Of a stretch of 64,000 bases of DNA, positions 8,821 to 16,370 are shown in pieces. The first letter of the stretch is position 1. Every line of letters begins with the position of its first letter. A model generated the notes under the pieces. That model ran no database searches, had not been told where the DNA came from, and saw nothing but the letters and a program-made list of their open reading frames with translations. A program made the position numbers and the translations under genes. The stretch comes from DATARH01 sp036008175. Its GTDB lineage: Bacteria > Pseudomonadota > Alphaproteobacteria > ATCC43930 > CGMCC-115725. Where the stretch lies: positions 1 to 64,000 of the forward strand of contig DASYOB010000020.1 in assembly GCA_036008175.1 (NCBI GenBank), given 5' to 3'.

Positions 8821-9219
8821 ATGCGCCAGTACATCGCCCTGATCCATAAGGAAGCCGACAGCGACTACGGTGTCTCTTTCCCCGATTTCCCGGGTGTCAT
8901 CACCGCCGCCGCCACGCTCGACGATGCCCGCGTTCTGGCCGAGGAAGCCCTCTCATTCCATATCGAGGGGTTGATCGAGGACGAAGCACCCATCCCCGCG
9001 CCCTCCAGTCTGGAAGCCGTCATGAAAGACCGGCACAACCGTGACGGCGTGGCCATTCTCGTAGCAGCAAAGACGAAATCGGGAAAAGTGGTGCGGGTGA
9101 ACATCACCCTACCTGAGGACGTGCTTGCCGATATCGATCGCTATGCCGAGGGGCATGGCTTCACGCGCTCGGGCTTTCTGACCCAGGCGGCAAAACGTGT
9201 GCTTCAGGAAAGCAGCTGA
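8821..9219 (+). CDS. hicB: Type II antitoxin HicB with ribbon-helix-helix tail
   Basis: 132-residue antitoxin that neutralises HicA and likely represses the operon. The N-terminal part (YIALIHKEADSDYGVSFPDF then PGVITAAATLDDA) is the degenerate RNase H-like HicB domain. The C-terminal part (VRVNITLPEDVLADIDRYAE ... RSGFLTQAAKRVL) is a ribbon-helix-helix DNA-binding domain. ATG at 8821 is preferred over TTG at 8815; GAGG lies just before the hicA stop. Both genes look intact. Confidence 0.9.
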   Translation: MRQYIALIHKEADSDYGVSFPDFPGVITAAATLDDARVLAEEALSFHIEGLIEDEAPIPAPSSLEAVMKDRHNRDGVAILVAAKTKSGKVVRVNITLPEDVLADIDRYAEGHGFTRSGFLTQAAKRVLQESS

Positions 9220-9238
9220 GCGGAAAGCCGGAGCCAGG

Positions 9239-9328
9239 ATGGACGGCGGCGACATCGTGCCCCGGGAGATTATCGGGCAGTTCGGCATCGGCCAGCCGGT
9301 CAAGCGGCGCTACCGCTGCTCGCGATGA
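9239..9328 (+). pseudogene. Fragment of a xanthine dehydrogenase/CoxL-type N-terminus
   Basis: A 29-codon frame reads MDGGDIVPREIIGQFGIGQP then VKRR and stops. FGIGQPV(R/K)R is the hallmark first segment of the molybdopterin-binding large subunits of xanthine dehydrogenase and CO dehydrogenase families, normally about 700-800 residues long. Here it is cut off after about 23 residues and runs into a REP-like element at 9318. No other part of such a gene is nearby. I infer a residual 5' end left by a deletion. Confidence 0.4.
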
Positions 9329-9368
9329 CAAGCCTTTAGCCGTCATTGCAAGCGCAGCGAAGCAATCT
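9318..9368. repeat. REP-like palindromic element (GTCATTGC type)
   Basis: Inverted halves GCTCGCGATGAC (9318-9329) and GTCATTGCAAGCGCAGCGAA followed by GCAATC (9342-9367) enclose a 12-base spacer. This type of palindrome is dispersed in many proteobacterial genomes. The right half overlaps the apparent 5' end of the chromate transporter gene, and the left half terminates the CoxL-like fragment. Confidence 0.6.
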
Positions 9369-9933
9369 CGCCGATAACCCGGCACCGGCCATCGCCGCGG
9401 TCGGGATCTGGCGGATTTTCGGCGCGTTTCTCTGGCTCGGCTGCACCAGCTTTGGCGGCGGCAGCGCCGGCTGGCTCTACCGCGAGATGGTGCTGAAGCG
9501 GCGCTGGATCGACGACCAGACCTTTCTCGCCGCGATGGCGCTGGGGCAGGTCATGCCCGGCGCCAACGGGGTCAAGCTCAGCGTCCTGATCGGCCAGCAT
9601 CTGAAGGGTGCGCCCGGCGCCGCCGTTGCCGTGTTCGGCCTGCTCGCCGGCCCGTTCGCGATCATCCTCGCGGTCGGCGCCGTCTATGCCGGGCTCGGCG
9701 AGCACGCGATATTGCACGCGGTGCTTGACGGGGTCGCGGCGACGGTGGTCGGGCTGACTTTCGCCACCGGGCTGCGCAGCGCCTGGAAAGGCTCGCCGGG
9801 CATGCTGCCCTTGATGATCGCCGCGGTGACCGTGCTGTGCGTCGGCATTCTGCGCTGGCCGCTGATCCCGGTGGTCCTGGCGCTGGCGCCGGTCAGCATC
9901 GGCCTCGCTTTCACAATACCGCGGCACCGTTAA
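9346..9933 (+). CDS. chrA1: Chromate transporter, N-terminal-half subunit (short-chain ChrA)
   Basis: About 195-residue membrane protein of the CHR family. The half-domain signature FGAFLWLGCTSFGGGSAGWL and the segment FLAAMALGQVMPGANGVKLS are clear, followed by repeated hydrophobic spans. Short-chain CHR proteins work as a pair of homologous halves with opposite topology, and the partner starts one base after this stop. The true start is uncertain: TTG at 9346 lies inside a REP-like element, and no good ribosome site is seen. The first about 12 residues may be repeat-derived or untranslated. Confidence 0.8.
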   Translation: MQAQRSNLADNPAPAIAAVGIWRIFGAFLWLGCTSFGGGSAGWLYREMVLKRRWIDDQTFLAAMALGQVMPGANGVKLSVLIGQHLKGAPGAAVAVFGLLAGPFAIILAVGAVYAGLGEHAILHAVLDGVAATVVGLTFATGLRSAWKGSPGMLPLMIAAVTVLCVGILRWPLIPVVLALAPVSIGLAFTIPRHR

Positions 9934-9934
9934 G

Positions 9935-10477
9935 ATGCGCGACGGCGACGGCAGCACCCTCCTCGCCCTGTTCGCAGTGTTCGCGCCATTGTCGCTATTG
10001 TCGTTTGGCGGCAGCAACGCCGTCCTCGCCGACATCGCGCAGCAATCGATCGCAGTGCATGGCTGGACCAGTCAGCGCGAATTCGCCGATTTCTTCGCGC
10101 TGTCGCGCGCCGCGCCGGGCCCCGGCTCGATGCTGGTGGCGCTGATCGGCTGGAAGATCGCCGGAATTTCCGGCGCGCTGGTCGCCACCGCCTCGCTGTA
10201 TCTACCGGCGGCGGTCCTCCTCTATGGCTTGTCGCGGGTGTGGGGACGCTGGCGCGGCTCGGCCTGGCACAGCGCGATCGAGCGCGGCATGGCGCCGATC
10301 GCCGCCGGGCTGTTCCTGTCGGGCGGTCTCGCGGTGCTGCGCGCTTCGCCCGGCGGGCCTGCGGTGTGGGCGGCGGCGATCGTGACGACGGCGGCGCTGT
10401 TGCGCTGGCCGAAATTGCACCCGGTGCCGTTGCTCGCCGCCGGCGGCGCGCTATTCGCCGTGATCGCCGCGCTGTAA
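9935..10477 (+). CDS. chrA2: Chromate transporter, C-terminal-half subunit (short-chain ChrA)
   Basis: 180-residue partner of the preceding gene. It has the second CHR half signature: FAPLSLLSFGGSNAVLADIA, then FADFFALSRAAPGPGSMLVA. The frame starts one base after the previous stop, so translation is surely coupled. Together the two would make a heterodimeric chromate/sulfate-type anion exporter in the inner membrane. The next gene begins five bases further on but is metabolically unrelated. Confidence 0.85.
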   Translation: MRDGDGSTLLALFAVFAPLSLLSFGGSNAVLADIAQQSIAVHGWTSQREFADFFALSRAAPGPGSMLVALIGWKIAGISGALVATASLYLPAAVLLYGLSRVWGRWRGSAWHSAIERGMAPIAAGLFLSGGLAVLRASPGGPAVWAAAIVTTAALLRWPKLHPVPLLAAGGALFAVIAAL

Positions 10478-10481
10478 CCGC

Positions 10482-11750
10482 ATGAAATCGCCAATCACGA
10501 TAGCGCCCGAGGATCTCGACTTCGCGCGGCTGCTGCGGGTCGGCGACACCGTGGGCTGGGCCGAGGCGACCGCCGAGCCGGTCCTGCTGACCCGGCTGCT
10601 CGACAGCCAGGCCGAGCGCTGCCCGCCGTTCCGGCTGTTCTTCGCGCTGACCTTCGCCGCCGATTTCGCACCCGATCATCCCAACGTGACGGTGACCGCG
10701 CTCGGCGGCGCCAGCGCCGGGCGGCAGTTTTTCGCCCAAGGCGCCGCCAACGTCATCCCGGCCAACATCTCGAATCTGTGCGACCTGATCGCCAGTGGCC
10801 GGCCGCGCGTAGATGTCGTGCTGCTGCAGGTCACCGGCCCCGACCCGGCCGGCAATTACAACGCCGGGGTCGGCATCGAATGCCTGCGCGAGATGATGCA
10901 AGGCGCGCGGCTCGTCATCGCCCAAATCAACCCGCTCCTGCCCTGGACCGAGGGCGACACGCTGATCGAGCCCGGCACCATCGACATGCTGGTGCCGGCA
11001 TCGCACCCGGTGCTGGAGGTGCCGGCGCGCACGATCGGCCCGATCGAACAGGCGATCGCCGGCCATGTCGCGCGGCTCGTCCCCGACCGCGCGACCGTCG
11101 AACTCGGCATCGGCCTCATTCCCGAGGCCGTGGCCCGCGCGCTAGGCGGCAAGCATGGGCTCGGCATCCATTCCGGCGCGATCGGCGACGGCGTCGCCGG
11201 GCTGATCGAAGCCGGCATCGTCGACAACCGGCACAAGGAGATCGACGCGGGCATCACCGTCGCGACGATGCTGATGGGCACCCGCCGACTCTACGATTTC
11301 GCCGACCATAATCCGCGGATCCATATCCGCTCGCCGCGTTACACCCACGATGCTCTGGTGCTCGGCCATTTCCGCCGCTTTGTCGCGATCAACGGCGCGC
11401 TGGAGATCGACCTGACCGGCCAGGTCAATGCCGAGACCTCGGCCGGGCGGCATGTCGGCATTGTCGGCGGCCAGATGGATTTCGTGCGCGCCGCCAATCG
11501 CGCGCCCGAGGGACGTTCAATCATCGCATTCCCCTCGACCAGCCGCGAGCGAAAGCAATCGCGCATTGTCGCCCGGCTTGTGGATGGGGTGGTCACGACG
11601 CCGCGCGCCGAAGCCGACTGCATCGTCACCGAGCACGGCATCGCCGAATTGAAGGGCCGCACCCTGGCCGAGCGCGCCCGCGCGTTGATTGCGATCGCCG
11701 ACCCCGCCTTCCGCCCAGAGCTGGAGCGGGCAAGCGATCGGCTGTTGTAG
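10482..11750 (+). CDS. Acetyl-CoA hydrolase/CoA-transferase family protein
   Basis: 422-residue enzyme of the Cat1/4-hydroxybutyrate CoA-transferase type, which moves CoA between acyl-CoA and a free acid, usually acetate. Family segments include GGASAGRQFFAQG, VIPANISNLCDLI, LLQVTGPDPAGNYNAGVG, VELGIGLIPEAVARAL and INGALEIDLTGQVNAE, plus a C-terminal IVTEHGIAELKGRTLAERA. The start at 10482 immediately follows the ChrA pair. The stop TAG lies inside a REP-like element. Exact acyl substrate unknown. Confidence 0.85.
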   Translation: MKSPITIAPEDLDFARLLRVGDTVGWAEATAEPVLLTRLLDSQAERCPPFRLFFALTFAADFAPDHPNVTVTALGGASAGRQFFAQGAANVIPANISNLCDLIASGRPRVDVVLLQVTGPDPAGNYNAGVGIECLREMMQGARLVIAQINPLLPWTEGDTLIEPGTIDMLVPASHPVLEVPARTIGPIEQAIAGHVARLVPDRATVELGIGLIPEAVARALGGKHGLGIHSGAIGDGVAGLIEAGIVDNRHKEIDAGITVATMLMGTRRLYDFADHNPRIHIRSPRYTHDALVLGHFRRFVAINGALEIDLTGQVNAETSAGRHVGIVGGQMDFVRAANRAPEGRSIIAFPSTSRERKQSRIVARLVDGVVTTPRAEADCIVTEHGIAELKGRTLAERARALIAIADPAFRPELERASDRLL

Positions 11751-11810
11751 GGTGGGTGGAGCGAAGCGCAGGAGCACCCGATGGGTTTCGCACTGCTCAA
11801 CCCATCCTAC
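11747..11810. repeat. REP-like palindromic element (GTAGGGTGGGT type)
   Basis: GTAGGGTGGGTGGAGCGAAG at the left and CCCATCCTAC at the right form a long imperfect palindrome with an inner CCCGATGGGT. It supplies the stop codon of the CoA-transferase gene (11748-11750) and, on the other strand, the stop codon and last residues of a small protein. Its position between convergent genes is typical for such elements and may help transcription termination. Confidence 0.6.
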
Positions 11811-12054
11811 GACTGCGACCTCGCCTTGGGGATCGCAGCAACAGCGGCACGACGCCGGTCGGCGACCCGCGATCGGTGGGCAATGCCGCGGCCAGCGCCT
11901 GCTGCTCCTGTTCGAGCGCGGCGATTGCCGGCCCCAGCGCCGTCGCCTCTTCGAAGCGGAAGGCCGACATTGCCAAATCGTGCTGCTCATGCAACCGCGT
12001 CAGCTCGCGCTCAACTTCCGCCAGCCGGACGCGTTTGGCCGCGAGCGCATCCAT
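11797..12054 (-). CDS. Small helical protein with UVR-like motif
   Basis: 85-residue protein starting six bases after the quinone reductase stop, hence the second gene of a two-gene unit. Residues 8-55 form an amphipathic coiled segment with a sequence like the UvrB/UvrC UVR motif: LTRLHEQHDLAMSAFRFEEA then TALGPAIAALEQEQQAL. A comparable motif binds partner proteins in UvrB/UvrC and in regulators such as McsA; here the function is unknown. The last about ten residues (SPRRGRSRRMG) are encoded by a REP-like element and are probably not conserved. Confidence 0.55.
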   Translation of the reverse strand: MDALAAKRVRLAEVERELTRLHEQHDLAMSAFRFEEATALGPAIAALEQEQQALAAALPTDRGSPTGVVPLLLRSPRRGRSRRMG

Positions 12055-12060
12055 TCCGGC

Positions 12061-13038
12061 TTACACCTCGAGCACGATTTTGCCGGCGTAGCGGCGCGAC
12101 AACAGGGCCTGCATCGCCGCACCGATTTCCGCCAGCGGAAAGGTCTTGGCCACGACCGGCTTCAGCCGCCCTTCTTCCCACCAGCGCAAGAGTTCGGCGA
12201 GGTTGCGGCTGATCAGCACCGGATCGCGCGCTGCCTGCGCGCCCCAGACGACGCCGATTACCGAGATGTTCTTGACCAGGATCAGATTGGCCGGCACCGA
12301 CTGGATGCGACCGGAGGCGAAGCCGATCACCAGCATGCGCGCTTCCCAATTGACCGCGCGCAAGGCCTGGTCGAAAGCGTCGCCGCCAACCGGATCGTAG
12401 ACGACGTCGGCGCCGAGCCCGCCGGTCAGTTCGCGGACCCGGTCGCGGATGCTCTCCTTCGTATAGTCGATCAACTCGTCGGCGCCGTGCTCGCGCGCCA
12501 CAGCCAGCTTCTCCGGCCCGCCCGCTGCGGCGATGACCCGGGCGCCGAGCTGCTTGCCGATCTCGACCGCAGTCAGCCCGACCCCGCCGGCCGCGCCGAG
12601 CACCAGCAAATTGTCGCCGGCCTTCAAATGGCCGCGATGGGTCAATGCGAAGTGCGAGGTCCCGTAGGCGACCGGAAACGCGGCGGCGGTGACGTAATCC
12701 ATCGCGTCGGGAATCGGCACCACCGCGTCGGCGTTGATCGCGATCTCCTCGGCATAGCCGCCGCCGAAGCGCAATACCGCGAGCACTCGCTGGCCGCGTC
12801 GCAGATGCGTCACTTTCGCGCCGACCTCGATCACCTCGCCGGCGGCTTCGAGGCCGGGGGTAAACGGGAAGTCCGGCTTCACCTGGTACTTGCCGGCGAT
12901 CATCAGCGTATCGGCGAAGTTGACGCCGCACGCATGGACCCGGATGCGCGCCTCGTTTGGCGCCAAGGGCGGCGAGCCGACCTCCTCGATCCGCAAACTC
13001 TCGGGGCCGCCCCACTCCCGGCACAGCACGGCTTTCAT
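12061..13038 (-). CDS. NADPH:quinone oxidoreductase, zinc-independent MDR family
   Basis: 325-residue cytoplasmic reductase of the quinone oxidoreductase branch of the medium-chain dehydrogenases. It starts MKAVLCREWGGPESLRIEEV and has the GroES-like domain with HACGVNFADTLMIAGKYQ, then the Rossmann fingerprint VLGAAGGVGLTAVEIGKQLG, then DVVYDPVGGDAFDQALR. Catalytic zinc ligands are absent, as usual for this branch. Likely substrates are quinones or alpha,beta-unsaturated carbonyls. It is read on the reverse strand, followed by the small UVR-like gene. Confidence 0.88.
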   Translation of the reverse strand: MKAVLCREWGGPESLRIEEVGSPPLAPNEARIRVHACGVNFADTLMIAGKYQVKPDFPFTPGLEAAGEVIEVGAKVTHLRRGQRVLAVLRFGGGYAEEIAINADAVVPIPDAMDYVTAAAFPVAYGTSHFALTHRGHLKAGDNLLVLGAAGGVGLTAVEIGKQLGARVIAAAGGPEKLAVAREHGADELIDYTKESIRDRVRELTGGLGADVVYDPVGGDAFDQALRAVNWEARMLVIGFASGRIQSVPANLILVKNISVIGVVWGAQAARDPVLISRNLAELLRWWEEGRLKPVVAKTFPLAEIGAAMQALLSRRYAGKIVLEV

Positions 13039-13136
13039 GCCCGCCTCCTCTTACCTGCACCACGATACCAAATTGCACCGCGGGGTCAGCTTGACAGCAA
13101 GATGCACCGAACCCTCAACTCGCGGCAGGTGAAGTG

Positions 13137-14739
13137 ATGCGCCCGTTTGCCCGGCACTGGAAATCCGGCGCTGTCATTTTCGCAGCGGCGCTGCTCGCCG
13201 CCTCGCCGGCGCAGGCGCAAAAGCAGGGCGGCATTCTGCGGCTCTATCATCGCGACAGCCCGGCGAGCATGTCGATCCTCGAGGAGGTGACGATCTCGAC
13301 GGTGATGCCGGTCATGGCCGTCTTCAACAATCTGGTCATGTTCGACCAGCACGTGCCGCAGAACAGCCTCAGCTCGATCGTCCCCGATCTGGCCGAGAGC
13401 TGGTCGTGGAGCGATGACGGCAAGGACCTGACCTTCAAACTGCGGCACGAGATCAAATGGCACGACGGCAAGCCATTCACCGCCGCCGACGTCAAATGCA
13501 CCTGGGATCTGTTGCAGGGAAAGGGCAGCGCCAAGTTGCGGGTCAATCCGCGCAAGGCCTGGTACAACAATCTCGACGAGGTGACCGTTGTCGACGATGA
13601 CACGGCGGTGTTTCACCTGAAGCGGCCCCAGCCGGCGCTACTGACGCTGCTCGCCTCCGGTTATTCGCCGGTCTATCCCTGCCATGTGCCGCCGGCGCAG
13701 ATGCGCCAGCACCCGATCGGCACCGGCCCAATTCAAATTCGTCGAGTTCAAGCCGAACGAAGGGATCAAGCTGACCCGCAACCCGGATTACTGGAAGCCC
13801 GGCCGGCCCTATCTCGACGGCATTGAGTATACGATCATCCCGAACCGCTCGACCGCGATCCTCGGCTTCATCGCCGGCAAGTTCGACATGACCTTCCCGA
13901 CCGAGGTCACGGTGCCGTTGATGAAGGACATCGCCGGTCAGGCGCCGCAGGCGGTTTGCGATCTGGTCACCAACAACAACAGCACCAACCTGCTGCTCAA
14001 CCGCGACAAGCCGCCTTTCGACAATGCCGACATCCGCAAGGCGATGATGCTGGCGCTCGACCGCAAAGCCTTCATCGACATCCTCGGTGAAGGAAAGGGC
14101 GATGTCGGCGGCGCGATGCAGCCGCCGCCGGAAGGCATTTGGGGGCTGCCGCCCGACCAGCTGGCGACGCTGCCGGGCTACGGTCCCGATGTCGACAAGA
14201 GCCGGGCAGAGGCGCGCGCGATCATGGAGAAGCTCGGTTACGGCGCCGACAAGCGGCTCGCGATCAAGGTCTCGACTCGCAACATCCCGGTATATCGCGA
14301 TGCCGCGGTGATCCTGATCGACCAGCTGAAGACCGTGTACATCGATGGCGAGCTGGACCCGGTCGAGACCGCGACCTGGTTCCCGAAGATCGGGCGCAAG
14401 GACTACCAGGTCGGGCTCAACATTACCGGCAGCGCGGTCGACGATCCGGACCAGCAGTTCTACGAGAACTACGCCTGCGGCTCGGAGCGCAACTACACCG
14501 GCTATTGCAACAAGGAGCTGGACCAGTTGTTCGACCGGCAATCGGCCGAGGCCGACCAGGCGAAGCGCAAAAAGCTGGTCTGGGAAATCGACAAAAAACT
14601 TCAGCTCGACGCCGCGCGGCCGATCATCATGCACAACCGCTCCGCAACCTGCTGGCAGCCCCAGGTCAAGGGTGTGACCCTGATGGTCAACAGCATCTTC
14701 AACGGCTGGCGGATGGAAGATGTCTGGCTCGACAAATAG
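13137..14739 (+). pseudogene. Peptide/dipeptide ABC substrate-binding protein with single-base frameshift
   Basis: Periplasmic SBP_bac_5-type binding protein. The first frame (from ATG 13137) gives a signal peptide (AVIFAAALLAASPAQAQ) and about 198 residues up to HPIGTGP. The second frame resumes exactly at FKFVEFKPNEGIKLTRNPDY and continues to the stop at 14739. The join needs removal of one base in CCCAATTC at 13728-13732 (codons ...GGC ACC GGC CC- TTC). Both halves are full length and otherwise conserved, so this is a very recent lesion or a sequencing error; the restored protein would be about 533 aa. No permease or ATPase genes adjoin it. Confidence 0.75.
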
Positions 14740-14755
14740 CGCCTACAAAAGCGCG

Positions 14756-14801
14756 AAAAGCCTCTCCGGGCCGGGAGAGGCTTTCTGCCGGGAGAGGCTT
14801 T
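14756..14801. terminator. Bidirectional terminator with duplicated right arm
   Basis: AAAAGCCTCTCC (14756-14767), loop GGGCCG, then GGAGAGGCTTT (14774-14784) forms an 11-bp stem. The right arm GGAGAGGCTTT is repeated at 14791-14801. It lies between convergent genes (binding protein and MFS carrier), so it can serve both strands. No long T-run follows. Confidence 0.7.
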
Positions 14802-14832
14802 CTATCGTGGCTGGATGCCGGCGTCGGGCCGG

Positions 14833-16134
14833 CTAGTCGCCAGCGGCCGGCGCGTGCGCCAACTCGATGTCGGAGACCAGCACCTTGCCTTTGGTCTCCG
14901 GGCCCATCAGCAGCGCGATGATAAACACGACCTCGCTGACGACCGTCACGATCAGCATCGGCATCGCAAAGCCGAGCGGCTCGGTCGCTGCCCAGGCGGC
15001 CAGCAGCGGCCCGACGAGGCCACCCCAGATCGCGCCCTGGTGATAGCAGAACCCGGCGGCAGTGGCCCGCACCTCGGTCGGAAAACGCTCGTTCAGGTAG
15101 CTGGGGTTCTGCCCGTACACGGCGCCGGCGAAGAACCCCTGGACGATAAACGCGATGACAAGCACCGAGTAGCTCGTGGTGAAGAAGCCGAGATAAAACG
15201 GCGTGACGAGGATGCCGATCGCCGCCGGGATGATCATCGCCCAGCGCCGGCCGATCTTGTCGGAGACCCAGCCCCAGATGCAGTTCGAGACGAACAGCAT
15301 GGTGTTGGACAAGGCCAGCGGCAGCGCAACGTCGCCGGGACCAAAATGCAGGTCTTTCTGCAGATGCGTCGCGAACAGGCCGAAGATCGTGTAGTAGGCG
15401 ACAAAGCCGCTGCCCATCCACAGGCACGCCGTCAACGTGTTCGGCAGCACGCGCAAGCGGAAGATTTCGAACAACGGCAAGCGGAACTCTTGCTTCTGCT
15501 GGCGCTGCTTATCGCGGTTCTGCTGCCAGACCTCGGGCTCCTTGACGAACTTGCGGATGTAGAGGACGACCAGGGCCGGCAGGACGCCCATCCACAACAG
15601 GCCGCGCCAGCCGATCGACTCGAAAAGCAGCCCGTAGGCCGCGCTCGACAACAGAAAGCCGAGACCCCAGGAGCCTTGCAGCACGCCGCTCATAAAGCCG
15701 CGCGAGCGGGCCGGCCAGGATTCCATCGCCAACGCCGCGCCGGCCGGCCATTCGGCGCCCATGCCGATGCCCAACAGCGCGCGGAACAGGAACAGAAACC
15801 AGAAGGTCGGCGAGAAACCGGCGATGAAGTTGCAAATCGAGTACCACAGGATCGAGATCATCAGCGGGAGCTTCCGCCCGACCCGATCGGCGAGCCAGCC
15901 AGACGCGGTCGCACCCACGAGGCGCAGCCACAGCGTCAGCGTGAAGACGAAGGTCACATCGACCAGCGGGACGTCGAACTCCTTCGCGATCGGCACCATG
16001 ATCAACAGGAAGATCGTGAAGTCGAATGCGTCGAGCATCCAGCCGAGCCAAGCCGCCACCCAGGCGAGCCACTGGTCCTTGGTTGGCTCCTTCCACCACG
16101 GAATCGGATTTGTAACGTCTGCAGCGACCGCCAT
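14833..16134 (-). CDS. MFS transporter, SHS (sialate/lactate-type) family, copy A
   Basis: 433-residue, about 12-span inner-membrane carrier. The first span motif WVAAWLGWMLDAFDFTIFLL and ASGWLADRVGRKLPLM mark the sialate:H+ symporter (NanT/Jen1-like) family; FPTEVRATAAGFCYHQGA near the C-terminal half is also typical. The start at 16134 follows CGGGAGGAACACG; the frame is open further upstream but without a ribosome site. It lies 236 bp downstream of a close paralogue on the same strand. Substrate is probably a monocarboxylate; not determinable here. Confidence 0.85.
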   Translation of the reverse strand: MAVAADVTNPIPWWKEPTKDQWLAWVAAWLGWMLDAFDFTIFLLIMVPIAKEFDVPLVDVTFVFTLTLWLRLVGATASGWLADRVGRKLPLMISILWYSICNFIAGFSPTFWFLFLFRALLGIGMGAEWPAGAALAMESWPARSRGFMSGVLQGSWGLGFLLSSAAYGLLFESIGWRGLLWMGVLPALVVLYIRKFVKEPEVWQQNRDKQRQQKQEFRLPLFEIFRLRVLPNTLTACLWMGSGFVAYYTIFGLFATHLQKDLHFGPGDVALPLALSNTMLFVSNCIWGWVSDKIGRRWAMIIPAAIGILVTPFYLGFFTTSYSVLVIAFIVQGFFAGAVYGQNPSYLNERFPTEVRATAAGFCYHQGAIWGGLVGPLLAAWAATEPLGFAMPMLIVTVVSEVVFIIALLMGPETKGKVLVSDIELAHAPAAGD

Positions 16135-16322
16135 CGTGTTCCTCCCGTTCGGTCCCGGCCTGTCGAGGCTTTCGACTCTGCCCCGTCTACCGGCGACGGC
16201 GGCTGTTCGTCGAGACACTTTCTACCGGAGGAAGTATAGTTAGGCTTTGTCCCGTGGGGCAAGCAGAGCCGTTTGCCGCGCACTGCCAGTCGAGGCAACC
16301 GCAGCCGATCAACCCAGAGTTG

Positions 16323-16346
16323 GCGGGCGGCTATGCGGCCGCCCGC
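16323..16346. terminator. Hairpin between the two SHS carriers
   Basis: GCGGGCGG (16323-16330), loop CTATGCGG, CCGCCCGC (16339-16346): an 8-bp GC stem 25 bp beyond the stop of copy B. There is no T-run, so it may attenuate or stabilise the transcript rather than end it. The rest of the 16135-16370 gap shows nothing else. Confidence 0.4.
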
Positions 16347-16370
16347 TCGCGCAGGGCGCCTTTCGCTCGC

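Noticed and set aside
11689..13137. A 482-codon forward open frame
   Set aside because: It lies antisense to the quinone reductase and the small UVR-like gene, and has no ribosome site or recognisable motif.
14815..16239. A 474-codon forward open frame
   Set aside because: It is antisense to the SHS carrier, low-complexity in Gln/Arg/Asp, and typical of a shadow frame.
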